NCBI GenBank assembly: GCA_017530365.1
Contig: JAFXMK010000011.1
Location: 1 to 64,000, forward strand
DNA length: 64,000 nt
Direction of reading: 5' to 3'
Origin: Bacteroidales bacterium
GTDB taxonomy: Bacteria > Bacteroidota > Bacteroidia > Bacteroidales > F082
Shown: one piece after another, positions 36,522-45,041 of the stretch
Layout: every line of letters begins with the position of its first letter
Position numbering within the stretch: position 1 is the stretch's first letter
The notes under the pieces: generated by a model
What the model was told of the DNA's origin: nothing
The model's input: the letters and a program-made list of their open reading frames with translations, nothing else
The model's database searches: none
Program-made: the position numbers and the translations under genes

Positions 36522-37084
36522 ATCTGTCTGATCAATTTAAATTTTTCTTCATTATAAACTTTCACGACATCATGCGTGCTGCCTTCGGCCACTACCTCGC
36601 GAGGCACAACCGAATTGTCGATGAGGATGAAATAATCCACCACCGGCAGGTACAACTTAAACAAATTCCGTACCCCAGCGGTATAGCGGCGCCTGACAAT
36701 ATGTTCTTCCACATTGTGGCCACCGTTTTTGACGCGTTCCGCAACACGTTGCAGCGCCAGTTCAGGACTTTGTAACCAGAAATAAATCAGCTTGATGTCA
36801 TAACCCTTTTCTTGGGCTTTTTGAACGAGAGCATGGTACGATTTCGTAGCCAAGGTGGTTTCGATGGCGAAATCTTCGTCGAGAGAGATCAGTTTCTTGA
36901 TTCGGGATAACATGAGCCTAGCGGCAGTGATCTTGGCACTGTCGGGATTGAGCGGATTCAGACCCTTCGCCATCTCGTCACAATTGACGAATTCACGGCA
37001 TTGCAGTGTCTCTGGCAATACCGTCATCGACGCGGTGGTCTTACCTGCCCCGTTACAGCCTGATATGATATACAGGTTAGGCAT
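36518..37084 (-). CDS. Zeta-toxin-like P-loop kinase
   Basis: 188 residues. Walker A is ISGCNGAGKTTASM; further zeta-like landmarks are FVNCDEMAKGLNP (sugar-nucleotide/acid site), FAIETTLATKSY, YDIKLIYFWLQSPELALQRVAERVKNGGHNVEEHIVRRRY (lid arginines) and the end 'YFILIDNS'. Zeta/PezT toxins phosphorylate UDP-N-acetylglucosamine and block peptidoglycan synthesis; chromosomal relatives of this short type are common in Bacteroidota and not all are toxins. No epsilon antitoxin is upstream; the coupled 65-residue gene downstream is the only candidate partner. Confidence 0.85.
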   Translation of the reverse strand: MPNLYIISGCNGAGKTTASMTVLPETLQCREFVNCDEMAKGLNPLNPDSAKITAARLMLSRIKKLISLDEDFAIETTLATKSYHALVQKAQEKGYDIKLIYFWLQSPELALQRVAERVKNGGHNVEEHIVRRRYTAGVRNLFKLYLPVVDYFILIDNSVVPREVVAEGSTHDVVKVYNEEKFKLIRQI

Positions 37085-37117
37085 GAAATAAAAAACTCTC
37101 TCTCGTTTTCAAAAAAG

Positions 37118-37191
37118 TCGGGATGACAAGATTCGAACTTGCGGCCTCTTCGTCCCGAACGAAGCGCGCTACCGGGCTGCGCTACATCCCG
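37118..37191 (-). tRNA. tRNA-Pro (anticodon CGG)
   Basis: 74-nt cloverleaf on the minus strand: acceptor CGGGATG/CATCCCG, D-arm GCGC...GCGC with AGCCCGGTA loop, anticodon stem CTTCG/CGAAG around TTCGGGA (anticodon CGG), and T-arm with GTTCGAATC. Discriminator A; CCA is not encoded. Confidence 0.95.
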
Positions 37192-37205
37192 AAACTTTCA
37201 GAATG

Positions 37206-37237
37206 CAAAAATACAACATTTTTGGAAAAGCAAACAA
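37206..37237 (-). promoter_or_regulatory. Promoter of tRNA-Pro
   Basis: Minus strand TATTTTTG (37213-37206), preceded after 21 nt by TTG (37237-37235). The -7 box is 15 nt from the tRNA 5' end, the same spacing as at tRNA-Lys. Confidence 0.6.
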
Positions 37238-37264
37238 AAAATTATCAACAAAACATCGCCATCG

Positions 37265-37834
37265 TTAATAACTCATCACGCCCAAATGCTCCAACAAGAT
37301 CTTTAATCCTATCAGGATCAGGATAATACCACCAAGAATTCCAGCAGATTTCTCAAACTTGGAACCGAATACATTTCCAATCTTGACACCTAACACCGAA
37401 AAGAGGAAGGTGGTGACACCTATGATGAATACCGACGACCATATTTTCACCTGGATACAGGCGAAGGAAATGCCTACCGCCAAGGCATCGATACTGGTGG
37501 CGATGGCGAGAAGCAACATGGTTTTGAAGTCCAAGGAATTGTCGTCTGGTACGTCATTCTTTTTAGAGAGCGCTTCTCGGATCATGTTGGCACCAATCAA
37601 GAAAAGCAACCCAAAGGCAATCCAATGGTCAACCGCAGTGATGTACCGCTCAAACTGGGAGCCGAGGAAATACCCTATCAAAGGCATCAGGGCTTGGAAC
37701 AAGCCAAACCAAAGTCCGCAGGTCAAGGCCATCTTCCACGAAAACTTCTTGGTGGTCAACCCTTTGCAGATCGAAACCGAAAAAGCGTCCATCGACAAAC
37801 CGATGCCAATCAGGAGAATTTCAACGAAACTCAT
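37265..37834 (-). CDS. mntP: Manganese efflux pump MntP
   Basis: 189 residues from 37834; the frame stays open 63 codons further, but that part includes a -7 box (37865-37858) and a dispersed repeat. Six hydrophobic segments in two halves, each with the family's acidic signature: [14 protein letters not shown] and [14 protein letters not shown]. MntP exports Mn2+ across the inner membrane. No yybP-ykoY riboswitch is seen in the short 112-nt upstream region, which also holds the divergent Omp85-like promoter. Confidence 0.93.
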   Translation of the reverse strand: MSFVEILLIGIGLSMDAFSVSICKGLTTKKFSWKMALTCGLWFGLFQALMPLIGYFLGSQFERYITAVDHWIAFGLLFLIGANMIREALSKKNDVPDDNSLDFKTMLLLAIATSIDALAVGISFACIQVKIWSSVFIIGVTTFLFSVLGVKIGNVFGSKFEKSAGILGGIILILIGLKILLEHLGVMSY

Positions 37835-37857
37835 TTTTTCAACTTGTTTTTGAGATG

Positions 37858-37865
37858 CAAAAATA
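37858..37865 (-). promoter_or_regulatory. -7 box of mntP (TATTTTTG)
   Basis: Exact match on the minus strand, 24 nt before the ATG at 37834. It sits between the gene and the dispersed repeat at 37876-37906, which therefore occupies the -33 zone of this promoter. Confidence 0.55.
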
Positions 37866-37875
37866 GCGTTTTTTA

Positions 37876-37906
37876 CGTCATTGCGAGGAGGAACGACGAA
37901 GCAATC
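37876..37906 (+). repeat. Dispersed repeat, copy B (long form), between mntP and Omp85-like gene
   Basis: 31-nt copy with CGTCATTGCGAG left arm and CGAAGCAATC right arm, almost identical to the one in apbE at 17005. It lies between two divergent -7 boxes, where both -33 elements would be. Confidence 0.85.
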
Positions 37907-37917
37907 CATTTTTATTC

Positions 37918-37925
37918 TATCTTTG
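37918..37925 (+). promoter_or_regulatory. -7 box of the Omp85-like gene (TATCTTTG)
   Basis: Exact TAnnTTTG match 22 nt before the ATG at 37947. No TTG lies at the normal distance because the dispersed repeat fills that region. Confidence 0.55.
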
Positions 37926-37946
37926 CCATGATAAAAATCACCGAAC

Positions 37947-39248
37947 ATGAAAAAACAACTTCTTATCGCTCTAGCGCTGCTCCTCTCGGTCAGCGCCTTC
38001 TCACAGAGAAAAGAAATCATCAAGAAAGGCTGGAACTTCGGTCCGCTGCCTGTGGTGGGTTATGATGCCGACTTGGGCTTCCAGTACGGTTTATGTTGCG
38101 ACATCTTCAATTATGGTGACGGCTCACGCTATCCGCGCTACAACTACAAGTTCAATGTGGAGGCTTCGCGCTATACCAAGGGTTCAGGCGTGTTCCGCTT
38201 CTACAGCGACATGCCCTACGTGTTGGACGACACCAAACTCTTCTTCGACGTGACCTATTTCTACGCCAAGAAATACGAGTTCTTCGGCTTCAACGGCTTC
38301 GAAGCCAGCACCTTTGACCCGTACCTCGATTTCGAGAAAGACGGCTACCACTTTATCAACCGCAACCAGTTCCGCTTCGTGGGTAGTATGCAAAGGCCTT
38401 TCTTCGACGTACCCAACCTCTATTGGACCGCAGGCTTGGCTTACTACAACACCAAAGTCAACCGTATCAACATGGAGGGCTATGAAGACCAAGTGACGCT
38501 GTATGAGAACTATGTGAACACCGGCATCATCAAGGAAGACGAAGCCCATGGCGGCAACACCACCCAAATCCGTCTCGGCATGGTTTACGACAGCCGCGAT
38601 CACAACAGCGATCCCACTAGGGGCATCTACGCAGAAGCCACTTTGGTCGGCGCTCCCGACCTTATCGACCGCAAGGGCTACGGCAATCTGTCCTACACCT
38701 TCTTGTGGCGCCAATACATTCCTCTTTATCAAGACAAGCTCACATTGGCTTACCGTTTGGGTGCCCAAAACCGCATCGCGGGAAAGACCCCTTGGTACAT
38801 GATCAACAACCTGAACACCATGTTCTTCCAAAAGATGTACACCGAAGGTCTGGGCGGTGCCGTCACCATGCGTGGCGTGAACCGTAATGGCGTCCTCGGG
38901 GAAGGTTTCGCCTTTGCCAACGTGGAACTACGCTGGCGTATCATTGGCTTCCAGTTCATCAACCAGAACTGGCAAGTGGCTTTGAATCCCTTCTTCGATG
39001 CAGGTATTGTGACCCAAAAGTTCCGTGAGACCGAGCTGATGAACGCTGACAACGGCGGCATTATCCTCCACGACAACGCCTTCGACAGCTATAGCGGCGA
39101 AAGCGAGAATATCCACACCAGCGCGGGCTTAGGACTCAAGCTCATCATGAACCGCAACCTCATCGTTTCAGTCGATATGGGCAAAGCCCTCGACAAACGC
39201 GACGGACAAAAACTGAAGACCTTTATCGGGTTCAACTATATCTTCTAA
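37947..39248 (+). CDS. Omp85-superfamily outer-membrane barrel without POTRA domains
   Basis: 433 residues. Signal peptide ending SAFSQ, then directly a barrel: GYDADLGFQYG, FYSDMPYVLDDTKLFFDV, LGMVYDSRDHNSDPTRGIYAEA (the Omp85 'D.RD....P..G' strand), GAVTMRGVNRNGVLGEGFAFANVELRWRI (the conserved RG motif and following strand) and a C-terminal FIGFNYIF. BamA and TamA have N-terminal POTRA domains, absent here, so it is one of the short 'surface antigen D15-like' proteins whose role is unknown; lipid or protein insertion are possible. Confidence 0.88.
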   Translation: MKKQLLIALALLLSVSAFSQRKEIIKKGWNFGPLPVVGYDADLGFQYGLCCDIFNYGDGSRYPRYNYKFNVEASRYTKGSGVFRFYSDMPYVLDDTKLFFDVTYFYAKKYEFFGFNGFEASTFDPYLDFEKDGYHFINRNQFRFVGSMQRPFFDVPNLYWTAGLAYYNTKVNRINMEGYEDQVTLYENYVNTGIIKEDEAHGGNTTQIRLGMVYDSRDHNSDPTRGIYAEATLVGAPDLIDRKGYGNLSYTFLWRQYIPLYQDKLTLAYRLGAQNRIAGKTPWYMINNLNTMFFQKMYTEGLGGAVTMRGVNRNGVLGEGFAFANVELRWRIIGFQFINQNWQVALNPFFDAGIVTQKFRETELMNADNGGIILHDNAFDSYSGESENIHTSAGLGLKLIMNRNLIVSVDMGKALDKRDGQKLKTFIGFNYIF

Positions 39249-39251
39249 ATA

Positions 39252-39278
39252 GATTGCTTCGCTAAGCTCGCAATGACG
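39252..39278 (+). repeat. Dispersed repeat, copy C (short form), beside a terminator
   Basis: 27-nt copy with GATTGCTTCG and CGCAATGACG arms around CTAAGCT. It begins 4 nt after the Omp85-like stop codon and overlaps the first two bases of the terminator stem. Confidence 0.85.
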
Positions 39279-39320
39279 AATCAAAAAAGGAGCGCCGTTT
39301 GACGCTCCTTTTTTGATTCG
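39277..39320 (+). terminator. Strong bidirectional terminator
   Basis: Perfect 18-bp stem CGAATCAAAAAAGGAGCG / CGCTCCTTTTTTGATTCG with an 8-nt loop CCGTTTGA. It serves the Omp85-like gene on the plus strand and the T9SS protein gene (ends 39353) on the minus strand. Confidence 0.9.
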
Positions 39321-39352
39321 AACTAACTTCGTTCAATTCGTAAAATTCGCCG

Positions 39353-41194
39353 TTATTCCTTCACGAACTTCGTCGTATGTCCAGCAACGGTAACGGCATA
39401 GATACCCGGCACAAGGCCAGTGAGATCAAGTTGTCCCTCGTAACGTTGTTCAAGCACCATGCGTCCGATATTGTCGTAAACGCGAACCAGCTCACTTTCC
39501 ACACCTTCAAGATGGAGTGTGTTCCCTGCAGGATTTGGCCATAGCGACAAGCCTCCCGTTTGTTCTGCGACTCCAGTGGGAGACACATAGAAGTCGATGG
39601 TATAAGCTCGATACAGGCCACCCGTAACTATACCGCCAAATTCACTGTCCCAAAAATCCGTTGATCCATTGATGTAAACCGTCAAATTGGGATCGAAGCT
39701 GTAGCCTGATTCAGGTTCAAAAATAAATTCCATATAATACGAACAATTCTCATTGTTGAAAACATCGCTTGCTGACATGATAATTGCATCCTCCATCGCA
39801 GGATCATAACAAACCCAACGAGCCTGGTAGAAGGAATAGTGCGCATCAGCCGGAACGTTGACCGTCATGTCAGGATGGGCACCCCAGACGGGAACTGTGA
39901 AGCCTTCCACATAGACGTTATGGATCGTCGGCGAAGGATCTGAAACATGGAAATCGCGGGTGACAACTTGGATCGAAGAACCTGACCAGTCGGCGTGAAC
40001 TTCGATGATATCAGGATCGGCATTGATCCAAAATCTCAAATCATCAGCAAAATAGGAATGCTCGTCCGTGATGTTAACCAAGAACCACATATAATAATCG
40101 GCTTCCTCATCATCGAACACATCGCTTGACGACATTTCCGTTGATTCCCCGCCTTTATCCTTATACCATTTTACCTCACTGACGTTATAATTATAAGTAC
40201 TAGCCAACTCCAAGCTGCCGTCAGGATGTGCTCCCCAAACAGGAGCAGTAAAACCGGTCAGCGCTATATCATCAACAGCATTCAAACCAAAGGTGACATC
40301 ATCAACAAAAAAGCCGTCGCCGTAAGGATCGTTGGAACCATCCTTGGTGTATTCCCATGTGAAGGTGTGGGAGCCAGCTGTAACATAATAGCGGTAGTTT
40401 TCATGGCCGTCCGTTTGTCCTTTATCCATCACCACCGAGCCGTCAACGCGGAAACGGCAGTGGTCATAAATTGTACCTGAACTGCTTTCTTCTCCACGAC
40501 ACCAACCCCAATAGTAAACATAGCCATCGTGGGAATAATTGTAAGTGGCCTCAATGGAAGAAGTGGAATTCGGTATTCCGGCATTACCGCTCTTCATTTC
40601 ATAATCACCATAGGACGGGTCGTTGACGACCAACCAGGGATAGGTCCCGCTGTTGTTAAAGGCATACTCACTGAAATCACCGTTACTAAAAGAAATACGT
40701 TTCATGTTTGGATTAAACATGATTTCATCAACCAAAAAGGCATCAACTCCGGAGCTCCCGCTACCGTCCTTAACATACTCCCACTTGAAAGTATGGTTGC
40801 CAGCGTTGACATTGTACTTATATTGTCGATAGTAATCCCCGCCATCAGTAGAAGCAGACATTTTAAGCACACCGTCAATATAAAACTTGCAAACATCGCC
40901 CGAAGAGGGCTTGCAATATGCCGTGAAAAACATCATACCTGCATTAGGATAATTGTAAGTAATCTCAATAGTGGAAGTTGAGTTGTTCACCCCCTGGTTA
41001 CCGCTCATCATACGATAGACATTGTAGTCGGATGAATAGTAAGAATTGGTAACCACCCAAGGATAAGTCCCGTTATTGATCACAGGATACTGATTGAATT
41101 CTCCTGTCTCAAAATCGACTCGGACATAAGCACTGGCAACGCCGGCAAAAGCAAGCAGCATCGCCGTCATCATAATTCGTAAAAGTTTTTTCAT
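39353..41194 (-). CDS. T9SS-sorted surface protein with two pairs of internal repeats
   Basis: 613 residues. Signal peptide ending GVASA. Residues about 25-165 and 168-305 are two copies of a jelly-roll-like domain (start FE/NG.F..Y...NNGTYPW, then MKSGN.G..NSTS.IE.TYNY, Y.V.AG.HTF.WEY.KDGS, FLVDEI or FFVDDV). Residues about 312-420 and 428-530 are two copies of a second domain, each opening GFTAPVWGAHPD or GFTVPVWGAHPD. A T9SS type A domain ends the protein (LSLWPNPAGN ... TTKFVKE). The first module type resembles carbohydrate-binding jelly rolls but has no certain family. About 90 nt between stop and the next gene hold the terminator; upstream no clear promoter is found. Confidence 0.82.
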   Translation of the reverse strand: MKKLLRIMMTAMLLAFAGVASAYVRVDFETGEFNQYPVINNGTYPWVVTNSYYSSDYNVYRMMSGNQGVNNSTSTIEITYNYPNAGMMFFTAYCKPSSGDVCKFYIDGVLKMSASTDGGDYYRQYKYNVNAGNHTFKWEYVKDGSGSSGVDAFLVDEIMFNPNMKRISFSNGDFSEYAFNNSGTYPWLVVNDPSYGDYEMKSGNAGIPNSTSSIEATYNYSHDGYVYYWGWCRGEESSSGTIYDHCRFRVDGSVVMDKGQTDGHENYRYYVTAGSHTFTWEYTKDGSNDPYGDGFFVDDVTFGLNAVDDIALTGFTAPVWGAHPDGSLELASTYNYNVSEVKWYKDKGGESTEMSSSDVFDDEEADYYMWFLVNITDEHSYFADDLRFWINADPDIIEVHADWSGSSIQVVTRDFHVSDPSPTIHNVYVEGFTVPVWGAHPDMTVNVPADAHYSFYQARWVCYDPAMEDAIIMSASDVFNNENCSYYMEFIFEPESGYSFDPNLTVYINGSTDFWDSEFGGIVTGGLYRAYTIDFYVSPTGVAEQTGGLSLWPNPAGNTLHLEGVESELVRVYDNIGRMVLEQRYEGQLDLTGLVPGIYAVTVAGHTTKFVKE

Positions 41195-41285
41195 AATGAT
41201 TAGATTTTAGGGTTAAACACTCTAATATTTTTACAATTATTAAGCCCAAAATACTATAATAATTCGAAATCCACAAGCTTCGCTA

Positions 41286-42575
41286 CTAATAAAGCCACAG
41301 ATTCAACTCCTCATAAGCTTTACGGAGCTTGCCTTTGAAGGTCCAGCGGATGTCCGAAATCATGCGGCGGACCAGCTCCTGATAGTCGTACCAGAACAAA
41401 TAGGAATACGACAAAGCGACCGTTCCGACTAAGGCCCAGTACCACGGCAGGTTGCAGAACAAGGCAACGGTACCACCGATGAACACCAGAGGAAAAATCA
41501 ACAGCTTGCCGCCAAAGCACACCGTGTTGCCCCAAGCTTTATCCTTCAGCTTCGACTTCACAATCAAAGTCGGAATCCAAACGATGGCATTGATTACCGT
41601 CGAAGCCAAGAAATACGGCAACCCTATGATGGCGACCAACAGTTTCCAGAGGGAATTCAACAAGGGACGTTTTTTAGCCGTAGAAGTAACAGAGATCTTT
41701 TGCCGCACACGTTCTTTTGCGAAGTCCATCACCTTGACGAACAGGTTCTTGGCCTCTTCGGGATGGGACTCCTTGAACTGCTCGATCTTCTCCACGGTAG
41801 CACGGTTACGAAGCATCTTCTTGTACAAGCCGCCTGCCCGTTTCTCGTTTTTCATTTTCACCATCTCCCAGATGGCATCGTAGTCCTCGTCATCGGGGAT
41901 GTAAGTAATCAGCTTGGAGATCCGCTCAGAGAGCATGCCACGGAGCTGGTTCATCAGCACGGCCTCATTTTCTTCCGTGCTGTTCTTGATGAAATCCGTC
42001 ACATTGATGGGCTCGCCGAAGTTTACCATGCAGGTGGAACGGAAACGGAAATAGTCGCCGTACTCAATGCCGACCGGGACCAGATAAACAGGTCTGTCCT
42101 CACCGAACTCGCGGTTGGAGTCCATGGCGATGTGAAAGATGCCTTTGCTGAGCTGCAGCAGCGAGTGTTTCGTGCGGTGACGACCTTCGGGGAACATGTA
42201 AAGCCCCACACCGTCATGCACCACATCGACCGCTTGCTCCATCGAATCAGTATTGTTGCGCACTGCTGCCACGCCGTTGCGAATCCGGAACAAGGGAAGG
42301 ATGCGGGTGAACCGCAGTATCTTGGCCACAGTAGGATTGGCGAAAATATCACCACGAGCCATGAACACCTTCTTGTGACGACTCGTAGCCAACACCACCA
42401 ATGCATCCATCAGCGTGTTGCTGTGGTTGATGCCAAAGATCATCGCCCCTTTCTTGGGAAAGTTTTCCCTTCCGTGCACCTCGAAACGTCGGTACGAATG
42501 ACGAGTGTTGAAATCAACCCACGGACGCAGGGCTGAATATAGTCGGTCGTTATCTTGGATTTTCTTCTTAACCAT
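41286..42575 (-). CDS. Membrane 1-acyl-glycerophosphate acyltransferase-like protein (PlsC family)
   Basis: 429 residues from 42575; upstream codons in frame are coding shadow of the divergent gene. The acyltransferase domain (about 30-250) has an H-x5-D catalytic box NHSNTLMDA (H51, D57), the spacing found in Gpt2/Sct1-like enzymes and not the usual H-x4-D. It also has GDIFANPTVAKILRFTRILPLFRI and FPEGRH. Two or three hydrophobic helices near the C-terminus (about 330-410) anchor it. Expected role is transfer of acyl groups to glycerol-3-phosphate or lysophospholipid, but lipid substrate is not certain. Confidence 0.85.
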   Translation of the reverse strand: MVKKKIQDNDRLYSALRPWVDFNTRHSYRRFEVHGRENFPKKGAMIFGINHSNTLMDALVVLATSRHKKVFMARGDIFANPTVAKILRFTRILPLFRIRNGVAAVRNNTDSMEQAVDVVHDGVGLYMFPEGRHRTKHSLLQLSKGIFHIAMDSNREFGEDRPVYLVPVGIEYGDYFRFRSTCMVNFGEPINVTDFIKNSTEENEAVLMNQLRGMLSERISKLITYIPDDEDYDAIWEMVKMKNEKRAGGLYKKMLRNRATVEKIEQFKESHPEEAKNLFVKVMDFAKERVRQKISVTSTAKKRPLLNSLWKLLVAIIGLPYFLASTVINAIVWIPTLIVKSKLKDKAWGNTVCFGGKLLIFPLVFIGGTVALFCNLPWYWALVGTVALSYSYLFWYDYQELVRRMISDIRWTFKGKLRKAYEELNLWLY

Positions 42576-42592
42576 ATTACACCATAAAGAAG

Positions 42593-42621
42593 TTGCGAAA
42601 ATAAGAAATTTTTTATCTTTG
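42593..42621 (+). promoter_or_regulatory. Promoter of the lytic transglycosylase gene
   Basis: TTG at 42593-42595, 18-nt spacer, TATCTTTG at 42614-42621 (exact -7 match), 19 nt before the ATG at 42640. It confirms that start over an upstream in-frame ATG at 42505. Confidence 0.7.
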
Positions 42622-42639
42622 TCAACAAATTTACACAGA

Positions 42640-43686
42640 ATGAAGTGTTTTGAACGTTTCTTTTGGTGGTTGTTTTGCCTTCTTTTTGCAGTTTCATGCG
42701 ATGAAATCAAGGTACCTGAACCTGAACCTGAGGTCATTGAAGTACCCGAAGACACCTTGTCTGTTTTGGAGCACATCCAAGACAGGGGTATGGTCCGAGC
42801 AGTCACCGACAAACGCCATGTCAACTACCGCCTTCTGGAGGGTCATCCTGCGGGATTCCAATTCGACTTGTTAGACGACTTCACCGAAGCCCTTGATTTG
42901 GATCTCTCTTTGTCGGTAAACGACAGCCTCCTCGAGTGTTATCAGCTGTTGAAAGACGGCGTGATCGACATCTTTGCCGGCGAAATCGACAGCCTATGCA
43001 TCGACAGCAGCCTTTGTTACAGGATGATTGAATTGCCAGTAGAACAAGACCGTTTGTTCGCTTGGGTCACCTGCATCATGGACGGCGACACCAGTCTCAC
43101 TTCCGTCATCGATCTGTGGATGGACGACTACAAGAGCAGCGACCTCAGGAAGTGCTATTACCGCTATTACAACGGCAAGAGCATCCGGAACGACTCTTCC
43201 TTCAGGGCCATGTCGCACATCTCCCAATACGACAACCTGATCAAAGCGGAGGCCAAACGAATGGGTTGGGATTGGCGGCTGCTTGCTTCCATCATCTATC
43301 AGGAATCCCATTTCAAACTCGATTTGGAAAGCGAGCAGGGCGCATACGGCCTGATGCAGCTGATGCCCGTGACCATGGACAAATACGGCATCGACTATGA
43401 CTCGTCGGTGGAAGAGCAGCTGGAGGCAGGCGGCAAACTGTTGCTCCACTTCGACCAAAACCTTCCGGCAAGCATATCCGACACCCTCGAACGCGAGAAG
43501 TTCATGCTTGCCTGCTACAACGCGGGGATGGGCCATGTGCTCGAATCGCGCCTCGCCGCTGAGAAACACGGGAAAGACCCCAATCTTTGGACCGATAACG
43601 TCGAGTTCTTCGGCCCAAAACAGACCTATTATTTTGTCAAGGAAGTAACCAAACGGTATTCACATTATAAAGCATTGATCGAATGA
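42640..43686 (+). CDS. MltF-like lytic transglycosylase lipoprotein
   Basis: 348 residues. A lipoprotein signal ends FAVSC (C20), followed by a Glu/Pro linker. Residues about 45-170 look like a shortened solute-binding (SBP_bac_3) domain (MVRAVTDKRHVNYRLLEGHPAGFQFDLLDDFTEAL), and 205-345 is an SLT/goose-lysozyme-type domain: IKAEAKRMGWDWRLLASIIYQESHF with catalytic E222, EQGAYGLMQLMPVT, and MLACYNAGMGHV. Such enzymes cut peptidoglycan with formation of 1,6-anhydro-muramic acid. The SBP domain is smaller than in E. coli MltF. The last four bases overlap the next gene (ATGA). Confidence 0.92.
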   Translation: MKCFERFFWWLFCLLFAVSCDEIKVPEPEPEVIEVPEDTLSVLEHIQDRGMVRAVTDKRHVNYRLLEGHPAGFQFDLLDDFTEALDLDLSLSVNDSLLECYQLLKDGVIDIFAGEIDSLCIDSSLCYRMIELPVEQDRLFAWVTCIMDGDTSLTSVIDLWMDDYKSSDLRKCYYRYYNGKSIRNDSSFRAMSHISQYDNLIKAEAKRMGWDWRLLASIIYQESHFKLDLESEQGAYGLMQLMPVTMDKYGIDYDSSVEEQLEAGGKLLLHFDQNLPASISDTLEREKFMLACYNAGMGHVLESRLAAEKHGKDPNLWTDNVEFFGPKQTYYFVKEVTKRYSHYKALIE

Positions 43687-44330
43687 AAAAGCACCTGTTT
43701 TTATTGATAGCAGCAGCCCTTTTATCTCTTGGCTGCCTGACATCTCATGCCCAATCCTTCGATGGCGGCTTGATGGCTGGCATTGTAACCTCACAAATCG
43801 ATGGTGATGGCTATTCTGGTTTCCATCAAATCGGCTTGACGGCAGGCGCCTTCGGCCGCATCCCCACCGATGGACCTTCCTCGTGGCAGATGGAGCTGAA
43901 GTATTCCCTCTTTGGTGCTCATTCAGACGTAAAAGAAGTGGATTTGGGAATGAACCCTATGGACATCCGTTTGCATTATATTGAGCTTCCCATCATGTTC
44001 AGATACGACCTTTCCCAGCTCAACATTAGCGGAAAATCATTGGATTTCATTACATTAGAGATTGGCTTAAGCGGCGACTTCCTTGTGAAGGGGACGCAAT
44101 CCGCCAACCACGAGAACCATTTCGACAACCCTTCTTGGCTGTTCTTTTCCGTCACAGGGAACGTCGGTGTACAGTTCGACATCAACGATCGGCTGGGGAT
44201 CAACATCCGATCCATGTATTCACTGACACCTTGTCGCCTGCATCCCGAAGTGCCGGTCTTCTCTTTCCGACACTACTATAACTCTGCTTTGCAGGCAACG
44301 GTGGTTTACACCATCTTACATGCCAATTAG
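43683..44330 (+). CDS. PorT-like outer-membrane beta-barrel protein
   Basis: 215 residues. Signal peptide ending SHAQ. The mature protein is a small barrel of amphipathic strands: FDGGLMAGIVTSQIDGDGYSG, IGLTAGAFGRI, WQMELKYSLFG, LHYIELPIMFRYDL, FFSVTGNVGVQFDIND and ATVVYTILHAN. The layout is that of the PorT/OMP_b-brl_2 group in Bacteroidota. It is translationally coupled to the transglycosylase gene, so it may help that enzyme at the outer membrane, but this is only suggested by context. It converges on the next barrel gene with a 4-nt overlap. Confidence 0.82.
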   Translation: MKKHLFLLIAAALLSLGCLTSHAQSFDGGLMAGIVTSQIDGDGYSGFHQIGLTAGAFGRIPTDGPSSWQMELKYSLFGAHSDVKEVDLGMNPMDIRLHYIELPIMFRYDLSQLNISGKSLDFITLEIGLSGDFLVKGTQSANHENHFDNPSWLFFSVTGNVGVQFDINDRLGINIRSMYSLTPCRLHPEVPVFSFRHYYNSALQATVVYTILHAN

Positions 44331-45001
44331 AACGGAGCGAAGGTAAGACCTACCGACAAAGGATGGATGACGGGGGCATCCTGGCCAACTTCAAACACAG
44401 GAACCAACTGATAAGCGCAGAACAGACTCACCCATTTATAGCCGACACGCAGGGTGGCTGAATAGGCGAATTTCTCCACATTGTTGATATAGGACAGCTT
44501 CTCGTGAATCCTGTCTCCATCTTCGTTGTTGCCGACGAACTTGGTCTTGGCGTTCACCAGATAACCCACTTTGAAACCCAAACCGATCTTCCAGGCGTTA
44601 TTGATACGGAAACGGATTTCAATCGGAATGTCAATATAGTTGCAGTTTACCTTATATCTTTTGAAACCGTCCACGCCGCGGTATTGAACAATCCTCAAGG
44701 TGTCGGAGGCACTATAAGGATTCATGATCCTGCTGTATGAGAAATAGTTATGACCCGTGTAGCCCAAGCCGATGCCAATGGTATGGTGTTTACTCTCTCC
44801 CAAAGGAAAATTGTAAGTCAATGCACAGCTGAAGCCTTGGTTCAGCATACGGGCATCCCAGTTATCGGAAGTGACCAGTTGAAAGTCGTTGAAAATGTCA
44901 AAGCCTAGGGTGACTTTGTTGTCGGTCTTGTTGGCGATAAGCTGAGCAAAAGCGCCTGTGGACAGCAGCATAGCTGCCAATGTGATAAGAACTCTCTTCA
45001 T
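44327..45001 (-). CDS. Outer-membrane beta-barrel protein (OMP_b-brl type)
   Basis: 224 residues from the ATG at 45001, which gives signal peptide MKRVLITLAAMLLSTGAFAQ; the ORF opens 35 codons earlier but includes the -7 box. Barrel strands: KVTLGFDIFNDFQLV, FSCALTYNFPLG, IGIGLGYTGHNYFS, YIDIPIEIRFRI, IGLGFKVGYLV, FAYSATLRVGYKWVSLFCAYQLVPVF and LSVGLTFAPF. Function is unknown. Coding ends 4 nt inside the convergent PorT-like gene. Confidence 0.8.
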   Translation of the reverse strand: MKRVLITLAAMLLSTGAFAQLIANKTDNKVTLGFDIFNDFQLVTSDNWDARMLNQGFSCALTYNFPLGESKHHTIGIGLGYTGHNYFSYSRIMNPYSASDTLRIVQYRGVDGFKRYKVNCNYIDIPIEIRFRINNAWKIGLGFKVGYLVNAKTKFVGNNEDGDRIHEKLSYINNVEKFAYSATLRVGYKWVSLFCAYQLVPVFEVGQDAPVIHPLSVGLTFAPF

Positions 45002-45023
45002 AATTAGTGTTTGGTAGAAATGA

Positions 45024-45031
45024 CAAAAATA
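45024..45031 (-). promoter_or_regulatory. -7 box of the OMP gene at 45001 (TATTTTTG)
   Basis: Exact TAnnTTTG on the minus strand, 23 nt before the ATG at 45001. It lies inside the gap before, and slightly overlaps, the 3' end of the next minus-strand gene (stop at 45042). Confidence 0.55.
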
Positions 45032-45041
45032 GGAATTATTT

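Noticed and set aside
37766-37860. yybP-ykoY manganese riboswitch before mntP
   Set aside because: The upstream gap is short and lacks the conserved loops; only a promoter and a dispersed repeat are found.
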